Positions 1-9,686 are shown, counted from the stretch's first letter. The stretch: 64,000 bases of DNA from Leuconostocaceae bacterium ESL0723 (GCA_029392055.1 CP113928.1:680501-744500), one strand, 5' to 3'. Notes: generated by a model from the letters alone, not told the origin. Made by a program: numbers and translations.

Positions 1-517
1 CCTAGCCATTGCCCTGGCTCTCAATCCCGGCTTCGCACCACATATCCATCGTTTGATTTTAGAAAGCACCACGGCCGGTCTGCCAACCCCAGCCCAGCAA
101 CAAGCCAGGCGTCAATTGGATGAGCAGCGGGCCCAGTTGATTTTAAAAGACTATCCCCGCTTTGTTGACCAGTGGGCCCAGGCGCCACTCTTTGCCTCGC
201 AGACGAAACTCGCGCCGACTATTCGGGCTCAAGTGAGGCAGCAGCGCCTGACTCAAAACCCCTTGAATATGGCGAATTCCTTACGGGTGATGGGCACTGG
301 TAGTCAACCAAACTTTTGGCCACGCCTAGGCCAAATCAAGGTGCCAGTCGACGTTTTAGCTGGTCGAGAAGACCCAAAATTCACCCGTCTGGCTCAGCAA
401 CTGACCAGTAGCCTACCGAATGCCCATCTGCATTTGATTGATGGGGCCGGTCACAATCTCCACCTAGAACAGCCAGCGACCTTTGCCCAGGAGATTAGTT
501 CGCATGTTTTTGATTAA
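1..517 (+). CDS. menH: MenH-like alpha/beta hydrolase, 5' end cut by window
   Basis: Probable 2-succinyl-6-hydroxy-2,4-cyclohexadiene-1-carboxylate synthase, which releases pyruvate in menaquinone synthesis. The reading frame is open from base 2 to the TAA at 515-517, so the N-terminal part with the catalytic Ser lies outside the window. Visible C-terminal marks are a strand ending in Leu-Ile-Leu-Glu-Ser, a late Asp in GREDPKF and a His in GAGHNLHLEQP, which fit the Asp and His of the hydrolase triad. The TTG at 53 is an internal Leu codon and not a start. The assignment to MenH over another hydrolase rests mainly on the overlapping menC downstream (14 bp overlap). Confidence 0.75.
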   Translation, partial: LAIALALNPGFAPHIHRLILESTTAGLPTPAQQQARRQLDEQRAQLILKDYPRFVDQWAQAPLFASQTKLAPTIRAQVRQQRLTQNPLNMANSLRVMGTGSQPNFWPRLGQIKVPVDVLAGREDPKFTRLAQQLTSSLPNAHLHLIDGAGHNLHLEQPATFAQEISSHVFD

Positions 518-1643
518 GCAAATTCAGTTAAGACCGGTAGCGCTGCCCCTGGTGCAACCTTTTGTGACCGCTCAATCCACTATGACAAAACGGCCATTAA
601 CCCTGGTGGCAGTCCAGGTTGCCGACACACGGGGTGAGGGGAGTGCCTGGGGCTATGGCGAGGTCCAATCCTTTGACCAGGTCGGTTACAGTCCAGAAAC
701 CCAGAACTTGAGCCGGCAATTTTTAAGCCAGGAATTGGGGCCAGCCTTGTTGGGGCAGACCTTTAGCAATCTTACAGAGGTTTTGAGGATGCTGCAGGCC
801 GGCTCCAAGGGTTACTCCTTTGCTCGGGCCGGCTTAGAAACGGCGCTTTGGGATGCCTGGGGTAAAATTCAAAACAAATCCCTGTCCACGATGTTAGGGG
901 GAACCCAGACTCAAGTACCGGTCGGTATTGCCCTCGGTTTTCCAAAGGACAGCACTGTCTGGCGTAAAAAAATCGTAGCTGCCCAGCAACAGGGATATCA
1001 GCGGATTAAGTTAAAGTTGGTTGGTTCAGAATTTTCCCTGTCTGGGTTAATTGACCTGCTGGCCCAGTTTCCTAAACAGGCCTTTTCTTTGGATGCTAAT
1101 GAAAGTTTGACTGTTGATCAGGCGCTGAGTTTGAACCAGCTGCCAGATAACGTCCTCTTTGTTGAGCAGCCCTTACCAGCCGGTGCTGACTGGGAGCTAA
1201 CCACTATTCAGCAGCAATTACGCCTGCCAATCAGCCTGGACGAGTCCTTACGCAGTCTGTCTGATGTAAAACGGTTGCTGGCGATGGGAGCTGGGCGGGC
1301 AGTTACGGTTAAGGCCGGGATGTTAGGCGGAATTAGTGCAGCCAAAGACGCCCTACAGATTGCCCACCAGTACCAGGCCAGCGCCTGGGTAGGGGGCATG
1401 TTTGGATCAGGTTTAGGTCGCCATGTTGATTTGGCCCTGGCTAGCCTACCGGGTTGGGCTTACCCTGCTGACATTTCTGATAGTCGACGTTACTTTGAGA
1501 CTGACCTGATTAATGAGCAGCTGGTCGTCGAAGATGGCTTCCTACCGGTTCCTGACCGACCTGGTATCGGTGTGACAATGAGCTGGGGTAAGATTGAACA
1601 ACTACAAACAGGTCCAACTGAGGACATAAAAAAAAGCAGGTGA
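504..1643 (+). CDS. menC: o-succinylbenzoate synthase (MenC)
   Basis: Enolase-superfamily enzyme of 379 residues that dehydrates SHCHC to o-succinylbenzoate in menaquinone synthesis. The expected barrel motifs occur in order: a KLK pair (catalytic Lys), LDANES and VEQPL (metal Asp and Glu), SLDES (third metal ligand) and VKAG (second Lys). ATG at 504 is chosen because AGGAG at 489-493 lies 10 nt upstream; the longer frame from a TTG at 483 has no ribosome site. It overlaps menH by 14 bp and so is translationally coupled. A hairpin terminator follows immediately and overlaps the stop codon. Confidence 0.9.
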   Translation: MFLIKQIQLRPVALPLVQPFVTAQSTMTKRPLTLVAVQVADTRGEGSAWGYGEVQSFDQVGYSPETQNLSRQFLSQELGPALLGQTFSNLTEVLRMLQAGSKGYSFARAGLETALWDAWGKIQNKSLSTMLGGTQTQVPVGIALGFPKDSTVWRKKIVAAQQQGYQRIKLKLVGSEFSLSGLIDLLAQFPKQAFSLDANESLTVDQALSLNQLPDNVLFVEQPLPAGADWELTTIQQQLRLPISLDESLRSLSDVKRLLAMGAGRAVTVKAGMLGGISAAKDALQIAHQYQASAWVGGMFGSGLGRHVDLALASLPGWAYPADISDSRRYFETDLINEQLVVEDGFLPVPDRPGIGVTMSWGKIEQLQTGPTEDIKKSR

Positions 1644-1666
1644 CGTAAAAGTCACTTGCTTTTTTA
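1635..1666. terminator. Rho-independent terminator after menC
   Basis: AGCAGGTGAC (1635-1644) pairs with GTCACTTGCT (1651-1660) with one wobble, followed by a T run. An A run lies on the other side, so it can also serve the convergent dehydrogenase gene. Confidence 0.85.
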
Positions 1667-1681
1667 TTAAGGGGCAGGGAA

Positions 1682-2479
<798 letters not shown>

Positions 2480-2512
2480 TTAGTCCTCCTTACAAGTTAA
2501 CGACTTGGCTTA

Positions 2513-2542
2513 ATTTTAACACTTGTATTTCACATATATCAA
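2513..2542 (-). promoter_or_regulatory. Promoter of the glucose dehydrogenase gene
   Basis: On the minus strand TTGATA (2537-2542) and TAAAAT (2513-2518) are separated by 18 bp. The -35 overlaps the stop codon of the upstream regulator gene. Confidence 0.55.
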
Positions 2543-3096
2543 TTAAACTTTTTACGGTATTGGGCGGCGGTCATGCCGACCTGCTGCTTGAAGACCGTAT
2601 TAAAATAAGAAACATTTGGGATGCCCACTTTCAGGGCAATCATGGCCACTGAAAGCTTGCCTTCCCGTAACATTTCCTGGGCCTTGGTCATGCGGACCTC
2701 TAATAGGTAGTTTTGTGGGGTTTGCTTAGTGACCAGTAGGGAACTGCGGTGTAAAACACCGGGGCTGACGTGGAAGTGCTCACTCAGCTGTTCCAGCGTC
2801 AAACGCTGATCATAGTGTTTGGCAATGTAGCTCTTCACCTCGTAGACAAGTTGGTCGCGGGGGCTAAGTTTGCCAAAGGGGAAGCAGTCTGGGCAGGGGG
2901 TGTAACCGTCCAGCAAGGCCTCGTCCGGATTTTTAAAAATTTTAATATCGCCACGGGCTAGGTGTTGGTGACGTTGGCAGCTAGGTTTGCATACCTGCAT
3001 GTCGCCACGAACCCCATAAATAAACTGGCCGTCATACTGACCGTCATGGTGGGTAATCGCGTCCCAGCGTTTCTTAGTAACTGAATACATAACCAT
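2539..3096 (-). CDS. adaA: AdaA-like methylphosphotriester sensor with AraC HTH
   Basis: Regulator of 185 residues. The N-terminal half is an Ada zinc domain: V-C-K-P-S-C followed about 30 residues later by C-P-D-C supplies the four Cys, one of which accepts methyl groups from DNA phosphotriesters in characterised Ada proteins. The C-terminal half is an AraC-type double helix-turn-helix ending in AAQYRKKFN. The length is near that of Bacillus AdaA. ATG at 3096 is preceded by AAAGGA at 7 nt; the six-residue longer frame uses a TTG without a ribosome site. No alkylguanine methyltransferase (AdaB/Ogt) gene is adjacent, unlike in Bacillus. Confidence 0.85.
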   Translation of the reverse strand: MVMYSVTKKRWDAITHHDGQYDGQFIYGVRGDMQVCKPSCQRHQHLARGDIKIFKNPDEALLDGYTPCPDCFPFGKLSPRDQLVYEVKSYIAKHYDQRLTLEQLSEHFHVSPGVLHRSSLLVTKQTPQNYLLEVRMTKAQEMLREGKLSVAMIALKVGIPNVSYFNTVFKQQVGMTAAQYRKKFN

Positions 3097-3153
3097 GGCC
3101 GTCCTTTCTCTCAAATACTTAACTCAAAGTAACCGTAACATAAATTGGTCTAT

Positions 3154-3182
3154 TTGACAATTATTTTTTATCAATTGATAAG
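3154..3182 (+). promoter_or_regulatory. Probable promoter of the TPR gene, with palindrome
   Basis: TTGACA at 3154-3159 is followed after 17 bp by GATAAG. The -10 region is embedded in a perfect 14-bp palindrome, TTATCAATTGATAA (3168-3181), that could be an operator. Confidence 0.45.
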
Positions 3183-3258
3183 CTCATCCTTTGTATTCCC
3201 ACTGTCCTTCAGGTAAAATTAGTGAAGAAACCGGTAATCCTTTAGGAGGTGGTTAACC

Positions 3259-4542
3259 GTGACAGATTCATCCAAAAACTATGCCCAGGAAACCTTAACG
3301 GCCTTGGATCAGGGTAAAATCGAGCAGGCCCAGCAACTTTTTGAAAAATCGCTGAAAAATGACGATGACCAATTGGTCTATAGTTTGGCCGAGGAGTTGT
3401 ATGCCTTAGGCTTTAGTGACCAGGCCCGCCAGGCTTACACCAGCCTGCTGGCCAAGTATCCTGATGAAGATGATTTAAAAACGGCCCTAGCCGATATCGC
3501 CATCGGGGAAGATGACCTTAACCAGGCCCAGGCCTACCTGGCCGACATCAAGCCGGACTCGGATGCCTACTTGCAGGCCCTGTTGGTTAAGGCTGATCTT
3601 TACCAATCTGAAGGTTTAACTGAATCAGCCGAGTACAGCCTTCGCCAGGCTGAAAAAATTGACCCTAAAAATCCGGTCATCCAATTTGCCCTGGCCGAGT
3701 TCTACTTTGCTAATGGCCAGTACCGCCCGGCAATTGCCAAGTACCGCGAACTTCTTTTGGCTGGCCAGCGTAAGATTAGTCAGGTCGATTTGGTGGCCCG
3801 CATCGGGACGGCCTATGCTGCCATTGGCAACTACGATAATGCCATCGGTTACCTAGAACAAATTAAGCCGGTCGACATGACGCCTGACACCAAGTTCCAA
3901 CTCGCCCTTTTGTACTTTGAAAACGAGCGAGAGGCGGAAGCCATTGACCTCTTCAATGAAGTTTTGGAAGTGGATCCACAATACACGTCTATCTATCCTC
4001 TCTTAGGCCAGGCCTACCTGCACGAGGGTAAGTTGGAGACTGCCCTGCAAACCTACCAACTAGGGATTTCAATGGATCAGACCAACCCAATCCTCTACCG
4101 CTTGGCCGGTCAGGCAGCCGAACAGGTCGGCGATGACGATAGTGCCCGAACCTACTATCAAAAGGCCGTTGATTTGGACCCAAGTAATGCCGTTAACTAT
4201 CAAATGTTAATTGATCTCAAGTTAGCCCAGCACGACTATCAGGCAGCCATTGACCTGGTTAAACAGGCCCAGGACCATGACCTGCAGGACCCTAAGTTTG
4301 ACTGGGACCTAGCCCGGGCTTACCACGCCCTGGACCAACCTAAGCTGGCTGAAAAACACTGGCAGGAGGCGGCGCTAACCTATGACCAGCAGGCCGATTT
4401 CTTACATGACCTGGCTGATTGGTACCACGAACAGGGGCAGCCTAAACAAGAAAAGCAGGCCCTGGAGCGATACCTGCGCTTACAAGGTGATGATAGCGAT
4501 AGTCAGGCCCGCCTGGCTGATTTGCTTTTAGATGACGAATAA
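3259..4542 (+). CDS. TPR repeat protein (YpiA type)
   Basis: Soluble 427-residue protein built almost entirely of tetratricopeptide repeats, recognisable by recurring 34-residue units with A-x-x-x-Y and DP-x-(N/S/Y) turns such as IDPKNP, VDPQYT and LDPSNA. Such proteins are protein-interaction scaffolds; no enzymatic motif is visible. The start is a GTG at 3259 with a near-perfect AGGAGGTGG 7 nt upstream. It precedes cca, but 98 bp and a hairpin separate the two. Homologues occur at this place in other lactic acid bacteria; the partner is not known to me. Confidence 0.85.
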   Translation: MTDSSKNYAQETLTALDQGKIEQAQQLFEKSLKNDDDQLVYSLAEELYALGFSDQARQAYTSLLAKYPDEDDLKTALADIAIGEDDLNQAQAYLADIKPDSDAYLQALLVKADLYQSEGLTESAEYSLRQAEKIDPKNPVIQFALAEFYFANGQYRPAIAKYRELLLAGQRKISQVDLVARIGTAYAAIGNYDNAIGYLEQIKPVDMTPDTKFQLALLYFENEREAEAIDLFNEVLEVDPQYTSIYPLLGQAYLHEGKLETALQTYQLGISMDQTNPILYRLAGQAAEQVGDDDSARTYYQKAVDLDPSNAVNYQMLIDLKLAQHDYQAAIDLVKQAQDHDLQDPKFDWDLARAYHALDQPKLAEKHWQEAALTYDQQADFLHDLADWYHEQGQPKQEKQALERYLRLQGDDSDSQARLADLLLDDE

Positions 4543-4555
4543 TCAAAAAATTGCT

Positions 4556-4575
4556 AAGATAGGGGAGGCTATCTT
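4556..4575 (+). other. Intergenic hairpin without T run
   Basis: AAGATAG (4556-4562) pairs perfectly with CTATCTT (4569-4575) around a 6-nt loop. No T tract follows, so it is not a standard terminator; an RNA processing or stability role is possible. Confidence 0.4.
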
Positions 4576-4640
4576 CCCAGTGGCAATCTACACTGAGTAA
4601 CAGCCAACAATTAACTGCAATCATGAAGGAAGGTCCCGGT

Positions 4641-5849
4641 TTGAAGATTCAACCATTACCACCCGAAATGACGGCGGCTTTGCCGATTTTAAATCGGTTG
4701 AATGCTGCTGGTTATCCGGCCTACTTTGTTGGTGGGTCGGTCCGTGATACTTTGTTAAAAGATCCCATCCACGATGTTGACATAGCCAGTGGTGCTTACC
4801 CCCAGGAGGTCAAGGACCTCTTTAACCGGACGGTTGATACTGGCATTGAGCATGGCACGGTGATGGTTTTAGACCACGGTAGTGGTTATGAAATTACGAC
4901 CTTCCGGACTGAGTCGACTTATACGGATTTCCGTCGACCGGACCAGGTAACCTTTGTGCGGAGCCTGGCCGAAGATTTAAAACGCCGGGATTTTACCATT
5001 AATGCCCTGGCCCTCCAGGCTGACGGCGAAGTGGTCGACCACTTCAGTGGCCTGGCTGACTTAAAAGCTGGTCTGATACGGGCGGTGGGGGATGCCCACC
5101 AGCGTTTTACCGAAGACGCCCTACGAATGATGCGGGCCCTGCGTTTTAGTGCCCAACTCGATTTTGAGATTGAGCCTCAAACTAAGCAGGCCCTGGTTGA
5201 CCTCGCGCCTAATTTGGAAAAGATTGCGGTTGAGCGGATTCGGGTAGAATTAGAAAAACTGCTTTTGGGTCCGGCGGCCGCCAGTGCCTTACAAGAATTG
5301 CTAGCCAGTGGCGTTGTCAAGTACCTACCTGGTAACATGGCTGCCTGGCCAGCAAGCGCTTGGCAGCAAATTATTGACGATTATAGTCGGGGACCAATCA
5401 CTAGTCCGGCAGCGGCCTGGGCGCTTTTGCTAGCACCCACAGCATTGAATAACGGTGAGCTAGATGCCTTTTTGCGGGCTTTCAAACTTAGCCGCGAATT
5501 AATGCGGTCGGTTCTTGCCCTGGTGCCAGCATTACGTGACCCTGACCATTTAGATACCTGGCACTTGTATCAACTCTACACCTATCGCCAACCCTTATTA
5601 GAAGCTTTAACCGCCAAGGGTCTGGCACCCGACCAATTTGCTGCAATTAATCAAGGTTTAGGACAACTGCCCATGACTGACCGTCATCAGCTGGCCGTTA
5701 GTGGTCGTGACCTGATGCAGGCTGAGTTAGTGAGCCCTGGACCGCAAATGGGCCGGGTCCTCGATTCAGTTGAGCGAGCAGTCGTGAACGGACAGGTTGC
5801 CAACCAAAAAGAAGCAATTCAGCAATTTATTCAGGAGCAGGTTACATGA
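4641..5849 (+). CDS. cca: CCA-adding tRNA nucleotidyltransferase
   Basis: Adds or repairs the 3' CCA end of tRNAs. 402 residues. N-terminal class II nucleotidyltransferase head with YFVGGSVRD and the two metal Asp in HDVDIAS, then FRTESTY and RRDFTINALA, then EDALRMMRALRF. I prefer the TTG at 4641 as the start because AAGGAAGG (4626-4633) lies 7 nt upstream and the resulting N-terminus (MKIQPLPPEM) looks like other Cca proteins. The ATG at 4623 would add six residues but has no ribosome site. The stop overlaps the folA start by 4 bp (ATGA). Confidence 0.93.
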   Translation: MKIQPLPPEMTAALPILNRLNAAGYPAYFVGGSVRDTLLKDPIHDVDIASGAYPQEVKDLFNRTVDTGIEHGTVMVLDHGSGYEITTFRTESTYTDFRRPDQVTFVRSLAEDLKRRDFTINALALQADGEVVDHFSGLADLKAGLIRAVGDAHQRFTEDALRMMRALRFSAQLDFEIEPQTKQALVDLAPNLEKIAVERIRVELEKLLLGPAAASALQELLASGVVKYLPGNMAAWPASAWQQIIDDYSRGPITSPAAAWALLLAPTALNNGELDAFLRAFKLSRELMRSVLALVPALRDPDHLDTWHLYQLYTYRQPLLEALTAKGLAPDQFAAINQGLGQLPMTDRHQLAVSGRDLMQAELVSPGPQMGRVLDSVERAVVNGQVANQKEAIQQFIQEQVT

Positions 5850-6370
5850 AAACCATTCGCATGGTCTGGGCCCAAGATGACCGGGGCGCCATTGGTAAGG
5901 ACGGTACTTTGCCCTGGCACATTCCGGCCGATTTGGCAGTCTTTAAGGCCGAAACGATTAATTCATTAATGATTATGGGTCGCAACACCTGGGCGGCGAT
6001 TGGCCGGCCACTGCCAAAACGGCAGACCGTGGTTCTGACCCGACAAGCCGATTTTGATCCGGGCTTTCCCGAGGTCACGGTGGTTCACAGCCTGCCGGAA
6101 GCCCTGGCATTAATCGAAGCCAGCCCGACCGATTTGGTTTCTATCGCCGGTGGGGCTAAAATATACCAAGAGTTCATGCCCTATGCGACTGAACTAGTGG
6201 TCACCCGGGTAGCCGGTGATTACCAAGGGGATACCTTTATGCCCCCAATCGATACCCAGGTCTTTGCCCTGGTTGACCAAAAACCGGGCAGTGACCATGG
6301 TTACCAGTTCGAGGTTCAACGTTACCAACGCATTTTAGAAAAAGGTGTAAATAAAGATGGCAAACATTAG
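5846..6370 (+). CDS. folA: Dihydrofolate reductase
   Basis: Reduces dihydrofolate to tetrahydrofolate with NADPH; the trimethoprim target. 174 residues, slightly longer than usual at the C-terminus. Visible are WAQDDRGAIGKDGTLPWHIPADL with the active-site Asp, the MGRNTW nucleotide-binding segment, and SIAGGAKIY. ATG overlaps the cca stop by 4 bp, and the gene overlaps the following degV-like gene by 14 bp, so the three are co-translated. No thymidylate synthase lies nearby in this window. Confidence 0.95.
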   Translation: MKTIRMVWAQDDRGAIGKDGTLPWHIPADLAVFKAETINSLMIMGRNTWAAIGRPLPKRQTVVLTRQADFDPGFPEVTVVHSLPEALALIEASPTDLVSIAGGAKIYQEFMPYATELVVTRVAGDYQGDTFMPPIDTQVFALVDQKPGSDHGYQFEVQRYQRILEKGVNKDGKH

Positions 6371-7208
6371 AATTGTAACGGATTCGGCGGCAATTTTGAC
6401 CCCGGAAGAAATTGAGCAGTATGGCATCGTGGTGGTGCCCCTGACCGTCCAAATTGATGGCACGGTTTACCAGGACGGGGTAACAATTCATCCTAAAGAG
6501 TTCCTGGATATGATGGCTAAAAGCGACCACCTACCTCAGACTTCCCAACCCTCAATCGGGGATTTGAAAACGGCTTACGATAACCTGTATGCCGAAGATC
6601 CTGACGTGGAAGTACTGAGCTTACACCTGTCATCGGGCTTATCCGGTACGATTAGTGCTGCCCAGCAGGCGGCCTCTTTGTCCGCAGCTTCGGTAACGAC
6701 CTTTGACACCCTCTTGGCTGATCGGGCCGAAGGCTTTGTTGTTTTGGCGGCTGCCCAAGCTGCTGCCGAAGGTAAGGACTTAGATGCAGTGATTGCTGCG
6801 GCTACTGAAGCCCGGGAACAATCTCACATTTACCTAAGCTTCACTTCCTTGAAGAACATGGTGGCTGGCGGTCGGCTTAGCAAGACCCAGGGCCTGATTG
6901 GTAACGTCTTAAATATTAAAGTTGGGGCCTATGTTGATAGTGAAGGGAAGGTTGATGTAGCCTTAAAGGGTCGGGGAATGAAGACCATTGCCAAGTTCAA
7001 CGACCAGGTTATTGACAAGATGAAGCAGTACAAGGAAATGCTGTCGATTGGGATTTCCCATGCTGGTGTGCCCGAAGAGGCCCAGCAGTTGGCTGAGCGC
7101 TTGAACAAAATCTGGCCGGACTTGGATATCTTGGTCTCAACGACGACCCCCATTGTTTCGACTCACACTGGCTTAGGTGCCCTGGCAATTTTGTACCGGG
7201 CCCGCTAG
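6357..7208 (+). CDS. DegV family fatty-acid-binding protein
   Basis: Soluble 283-residue two-domain protein of the DegV/FakB family. The start IRIVTDSAAIL, the conserved HLSSGLSGT loop and SLKNMVAGGRLSK are typical. Family members bind a fatty acid and, in characterised cases (FakB), present it to fatty acid kinase. No FakA gene is adjacent, so a role in fatty-acid uptake is inference. The start overlaps folA by 14 bp. Confidence 0.9.
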   Translation: MANIRIVTDSAAILTPEEIEQYGIVVVPLTVQIDGTVYQDGVTIHPKEFLDMMAKSDHLPQTSQPSIGDLKTAYDNLYAEDPDVEVLSLHLSSGLSGTISAAQQAASLSAASVTTFDTLLADRAEGFVVLAAAQAAAEGKDLDAVIAAATEAREQSHIYLSFTSLKNMVAGGRLSKTQGLIGNVLNIKVGAYVDSEGKVDVALKGRGMKTIAKFNDQVIDKMKQYKEMLSIGISHAGVPEEAQQLAERLNKIWPDLDILVSTTTPIVSTHTGLGALAILYRAR

Positions 7209-7238
7209 TCTGGGTTTAGAGTTAGGAAGGAATTAATT

Positions 7239-7817
7239 ATGAAGAAACGTTCAGGACTTTGGTTTTGGTTATTTTGGCTGCTGATTTTGGCCATTATTGG
7301 GGGCGCTTTGACCACCGCCTATTTGGCCCTCAAGCCTAGCAACCCTACGATTACCACGACCCGCTTTAATCCTGATACTAGCTTTGACTTGACCTTAAAC
7401 CGTGACCAAATTAACGGTTTGGCCGGTAGTTACTTAAAGGACCAGGGCAATGGCAACTTGAACTTTGTCGTTGAACCAAAGGACGTTAAGGTAACTGGTC
7501 AGGTGAAGGTTTTGGGCCAGAATTTGAATTCGCAGATGATTTTGGATCCGGAAACGAATTCAGATGGCAACATTGTCCTGAAGGCTAAGTCAATTACCCT
7601 GGGTCAAATTGACCTGCCAGTTAAGGTGGCGATGGGCTATATCAAGGCGATGTACGATGGTCCTAGTTATGTCATTTTCCAACCTGACCAGGAACAAATC
7701 TTGATTGATATGTCCAAGGTTGGTAACAAGCAAGGGCTCAGCTTTAAGAGCACTGGCATCGATATGGACAAGAACCAGTATAAGTTTGTTGGTGAGGTGA
7801 CTGATGCCAAAAAGTGA
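7239..7817 (+). CDS. YpmS-like (DUF2140) membrane-anchored protein
   Basis: 192 residues with one N-terminal membrane helix (residues about 8-30) followed by an extracellular domain rich in Asn, Asp and beta-strand pattern. The conserved YpmS features are visible: FDLTLNRDQIN, a repeated strand pattern, and DLPVKVAMGYI with a late YVIFQPDQ. Function unknown. It lies between degV-like and yozE-like genes, as in many lactobacilli. ATG at 7239 has GGAAGGA upstream, and it overlaps the next gene by 14 bp. Confidence 0.82.
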   Translation: MKKRSGLWFWLFWLLILAIIGGALTTAYLALKPSNPTITTTRFNPDTSFDLTLNRDQINGLAGSYLKDQGNGNLNFVVEPKDVKVTGQVKVLGQNLNSQMILDPETNSDGNIVLKAKSITLGQIDLPVKVAMGYIKAMYDGPSYVIFQPDQEQILIDMSKVGNKQGLSFKSTGIDMDKNQYKFVGEVTDAKK

Positions 7818-8031
7818 CCGGAGTTTTTACAACTGGTTGATGACCAATCGTAACCCGGTGGCTGCTGATGAAATCCAGCAGTTTGCAAATAACGCCTTTT
7901 TGGACAGTTCCTTTCCCAAGCAGAGCAAGGACTTTGATGAAATTTCCCATTATCTTGAGGAAAACACCAGTTACTTGATGAGTATGACAATTTTTGATCA
8001 GGCCTGGGAGCGGTTCCAAGCCGAACGCTAA
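7804..8031 (+). CDS. YozE family small protein (UPF0346)
   Basis: 75-residue acidic alpha-helical protein. SFYNWLMTNRNP, the central FANNAFLDSSFPKQSKDFDEISHYLE and the C-terminal FDQAWERF match the YozE SAM-like family. Function unknown. The start lies within the end of the ypmS-like gene, suggesting coupled translation. Confidence 0.88.
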   Translation: MPKSDRSFYNWLMTNRNPVAADEIQQFANNAFLDSSFPKQSKDFDEISHYLEENTSYLMSMTIFDQAWERFQAER

Positions 8032-8042
8032 AGGATTGACCG

Positions 8043-8888
8043 ATGGCTCAAATAATTCAATGGTTCCCTGGCCACATGGCCAAGGCCTTCCGCCTAATGC
8101 GGGAAAACTTGAACTTAGTTGATATTGTCTTTGAACTTGTTGATGCTCGGATTCCCGCCAGTTCACGCAATCCAGCCGTTGATGAGCTGATTGGCAATAA
8201 GCCCCGGCTCTTAATTATGACCAAGGCTGATTTGGCTGACCCCGAGCAAACCCAGCTGTGGGCGTCTTCTTTTCGCAAGCAGGGCTACCAGGTCCTGGTT
8301 CTAGACAGTCGCAGTCCTAAAACGGCTAGCTTAGTGGCTAAGGCAGCCCAAAAGGCCCTGGCTGGACAAACCCAGCGGCAAAGCGAGCGGGGCATTGTCG
8401 ACCAGCCGATTCGGGCCCTGGTGGCTGGCATTCCAAATGTGGGCAAGTCCACCTTGCTAAACCACTTGGTTACCAAAAACGTCGTGCCGACCGCTAACCG
8501 GCCCGGCGTAACCAAGAAAATTACCTGGTTAAAGGCACCTGGCAACCTCCAGTTGTTAGATTCACCGGGGGTTTTGTGGCCAAAATTTGAAGATCAAACC
8601 GTTGGACTCAAGCTGGCCCTGACCGGGGCCGTCAAGGATACGATTTTTGCTAAGGACGATGCCGCCCTCTTTCTACTGGAATTTTTCAAGGAGCACTATC
8701 CCAAGGCGCTCAGCGAGCGCTACCACTTGAGTGAGACGGAGCTGGACCAAAGTCCGGTGGAATTGTTGCTGACGATTACACTGAAGTTAGGCTTTCAAGA
8801 TGACTATGACAAGGCCAGTATCCGCTTATTAAATGACCTGCGAAAAGGGAAGTTAGGGCGTTTTACCCTGGACCGTTATGACGGATAA
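8043..8888 (+). CDS. rbgA: Ribosome biogenesis GTPase RbgA (YlqF)
   Basis: Circularly permuted GTPase of 281 residues required for late 50S subunit assembly. The order of motifs shows the permutation: G4 (TKAD, about residue 59) precedes G1 (GIPNVGKST, about 133) and G3 (DSPG). The N-terminus IQWFPGHMAKA is diagnostic. The C-terminal helical domain probably binds the ribosome. ATG at 8043 follows yozE by 11 bp, and the end overlaps rnhB by 11 bp. Confidence 0.95.
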   Translation: MAQIIQWFPGHMAKAFRLMRENLNLVDIVFELVDARIPASSRNPAVDELIGNKPRLLIMTKADLADPEQTQLWASSFRKQGYQVLVLDSRSPKTASLVAKAAQKALAGQTQRQSERGIVDQPIRALVAGIPNVGKSTLLNHLVTKNVVPTANRPGVTKKITWLKAPGNLQLLDSPGVLWPKFEDQTVGLKLALTGAVKDTIFAKDDAALFLLEFFKEHYPKALSERYHLSETELDQSPVELLLTITLKLGFQDDYDKASIRLLNDLRKGKLGRFTLDRYDG

Positions 8889-9663
8889 GAAGGCGTTAAC
8901 AATCGCAGCAATTCGCGCTGCCCTGGCTCAGATTACAGATAATCAGGATCCGCGCCTAGTTCAGTGGCAAAATGACAACCGTAAGGGCGTTCGGCAGCTG
9001 GTTGAGCGCTGGCAGCGGCAATACGCCAAGCAAGCAGCCAATCAGGCGGCCTTCCTAGAGCGGTTTAGCTGGGAGCGCAAGCTCTGGCAGGCCGGCTTTT
9101 CAAAGGTTGCGGGCATTGACGAGGTTGGCCGCGGCCCCTTGGCTGGCCCGGTAGTCGCTGCCGCGGTCATTTTACCGGCCGACTTTGACGCCCCGGCCGT
9201 GATTGATTCCAAGCAGCTGACAGCCACTCAGCGCGAAGCGCTTTACCAGGTCATTATGGACCAGGCGGTGACAGTGGCGACTGCCTTTGGTTCAGCCCAG
9301 TTAATTGATCAGGTTAATATTTACCAGGCAACCCGGCAGACCATGCTGGCGGCGGTCCAGCAGCTGAATCCCCAACCGGATTATCTCTTAATTGATGCGA
9401 TGAAGATTGACAGCCCGCTGGGGCAGGAGTCGCTGATTAAGGGTGATGCCCGCAGTAACTCGATTGCGGCGGCTAGCATTGTGGCCAAAGTTACCCGAGA
9501 CCATTGGATGCAGGCCGCAGCTCAAAAGTATCCCGCCTATCACTTTGATAAAAACGCTGGGTATGGCACGGCGGAGCACTTAGCCGCGTTGAAAAAAGAG
9601 GGCGTGACCCCGCTACACCGGCAGACATTTGCCCCGGTTAAGAACATCTTAAATAACAAATAA
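8878..9663 (+). CDS. rnhB: Ribonuclease HII
   Basis: Cleaves RNA in RNA-DNA hybrids and at single misincorporated ribonucleotides. 261 residues. The catalytic core is visible: GIDEVGRGPLAGPVVAA with the Asp-Glu pair, a third Asp in LLIDAM, and SIAAASIVAKVTRD. The N-terminal helical extension of about 70 residues is typical of Firmicutes RnhB. It overlaps rbgA by 11 bp, a frequent pairing in lactobacilli. Confidence 0.95.
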   Translation: MTDKKALTIAAIRAALAQITDNQDPRLVQWQNDNRKGVRQLVERWQRQYAKQAANQAAFLERFSWERKLWQAGFSKVAGIDEVGRGPLAGPVVAAAVILPADFDAPAVIDSKQLTATQREALYQVIMDQAVTVATAFGSAQLIDQVNIYQATRQTMLAAVQQLNPQPDYLLIDAMKIDSPLGQESLIKGDARSNSIAAASIVAKVTRDHWMQAAAQKYPAYHFDKNAGYGTAEHLAALKKEGVTPLHRQTFAPVKNILNNK

Positions 9664-9664
9664 A

Positions 9665-9686
9665 AACGGCCTAGGCCGTTTTTTTG
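9665..9686 (+). terminator. Terminator after rnhB
   Basis: Perfect inverted repeat AACGGC-CTAG-GCCGTT with flanking A run and T run. It ends the rbgA-rnhB unit. Confidence 0.85.

Noticed and set aside
4556-4575. Hairpin after the TPR gene as a terminator
   Set aside because: No T run follows; kept only as an unexplained hairpin.
7744-8166. Minus-strand frame of 140 codons opposite yozE and rbgA
   Set aside because: It lies opposite three well-supported genes and has no family resemblance.
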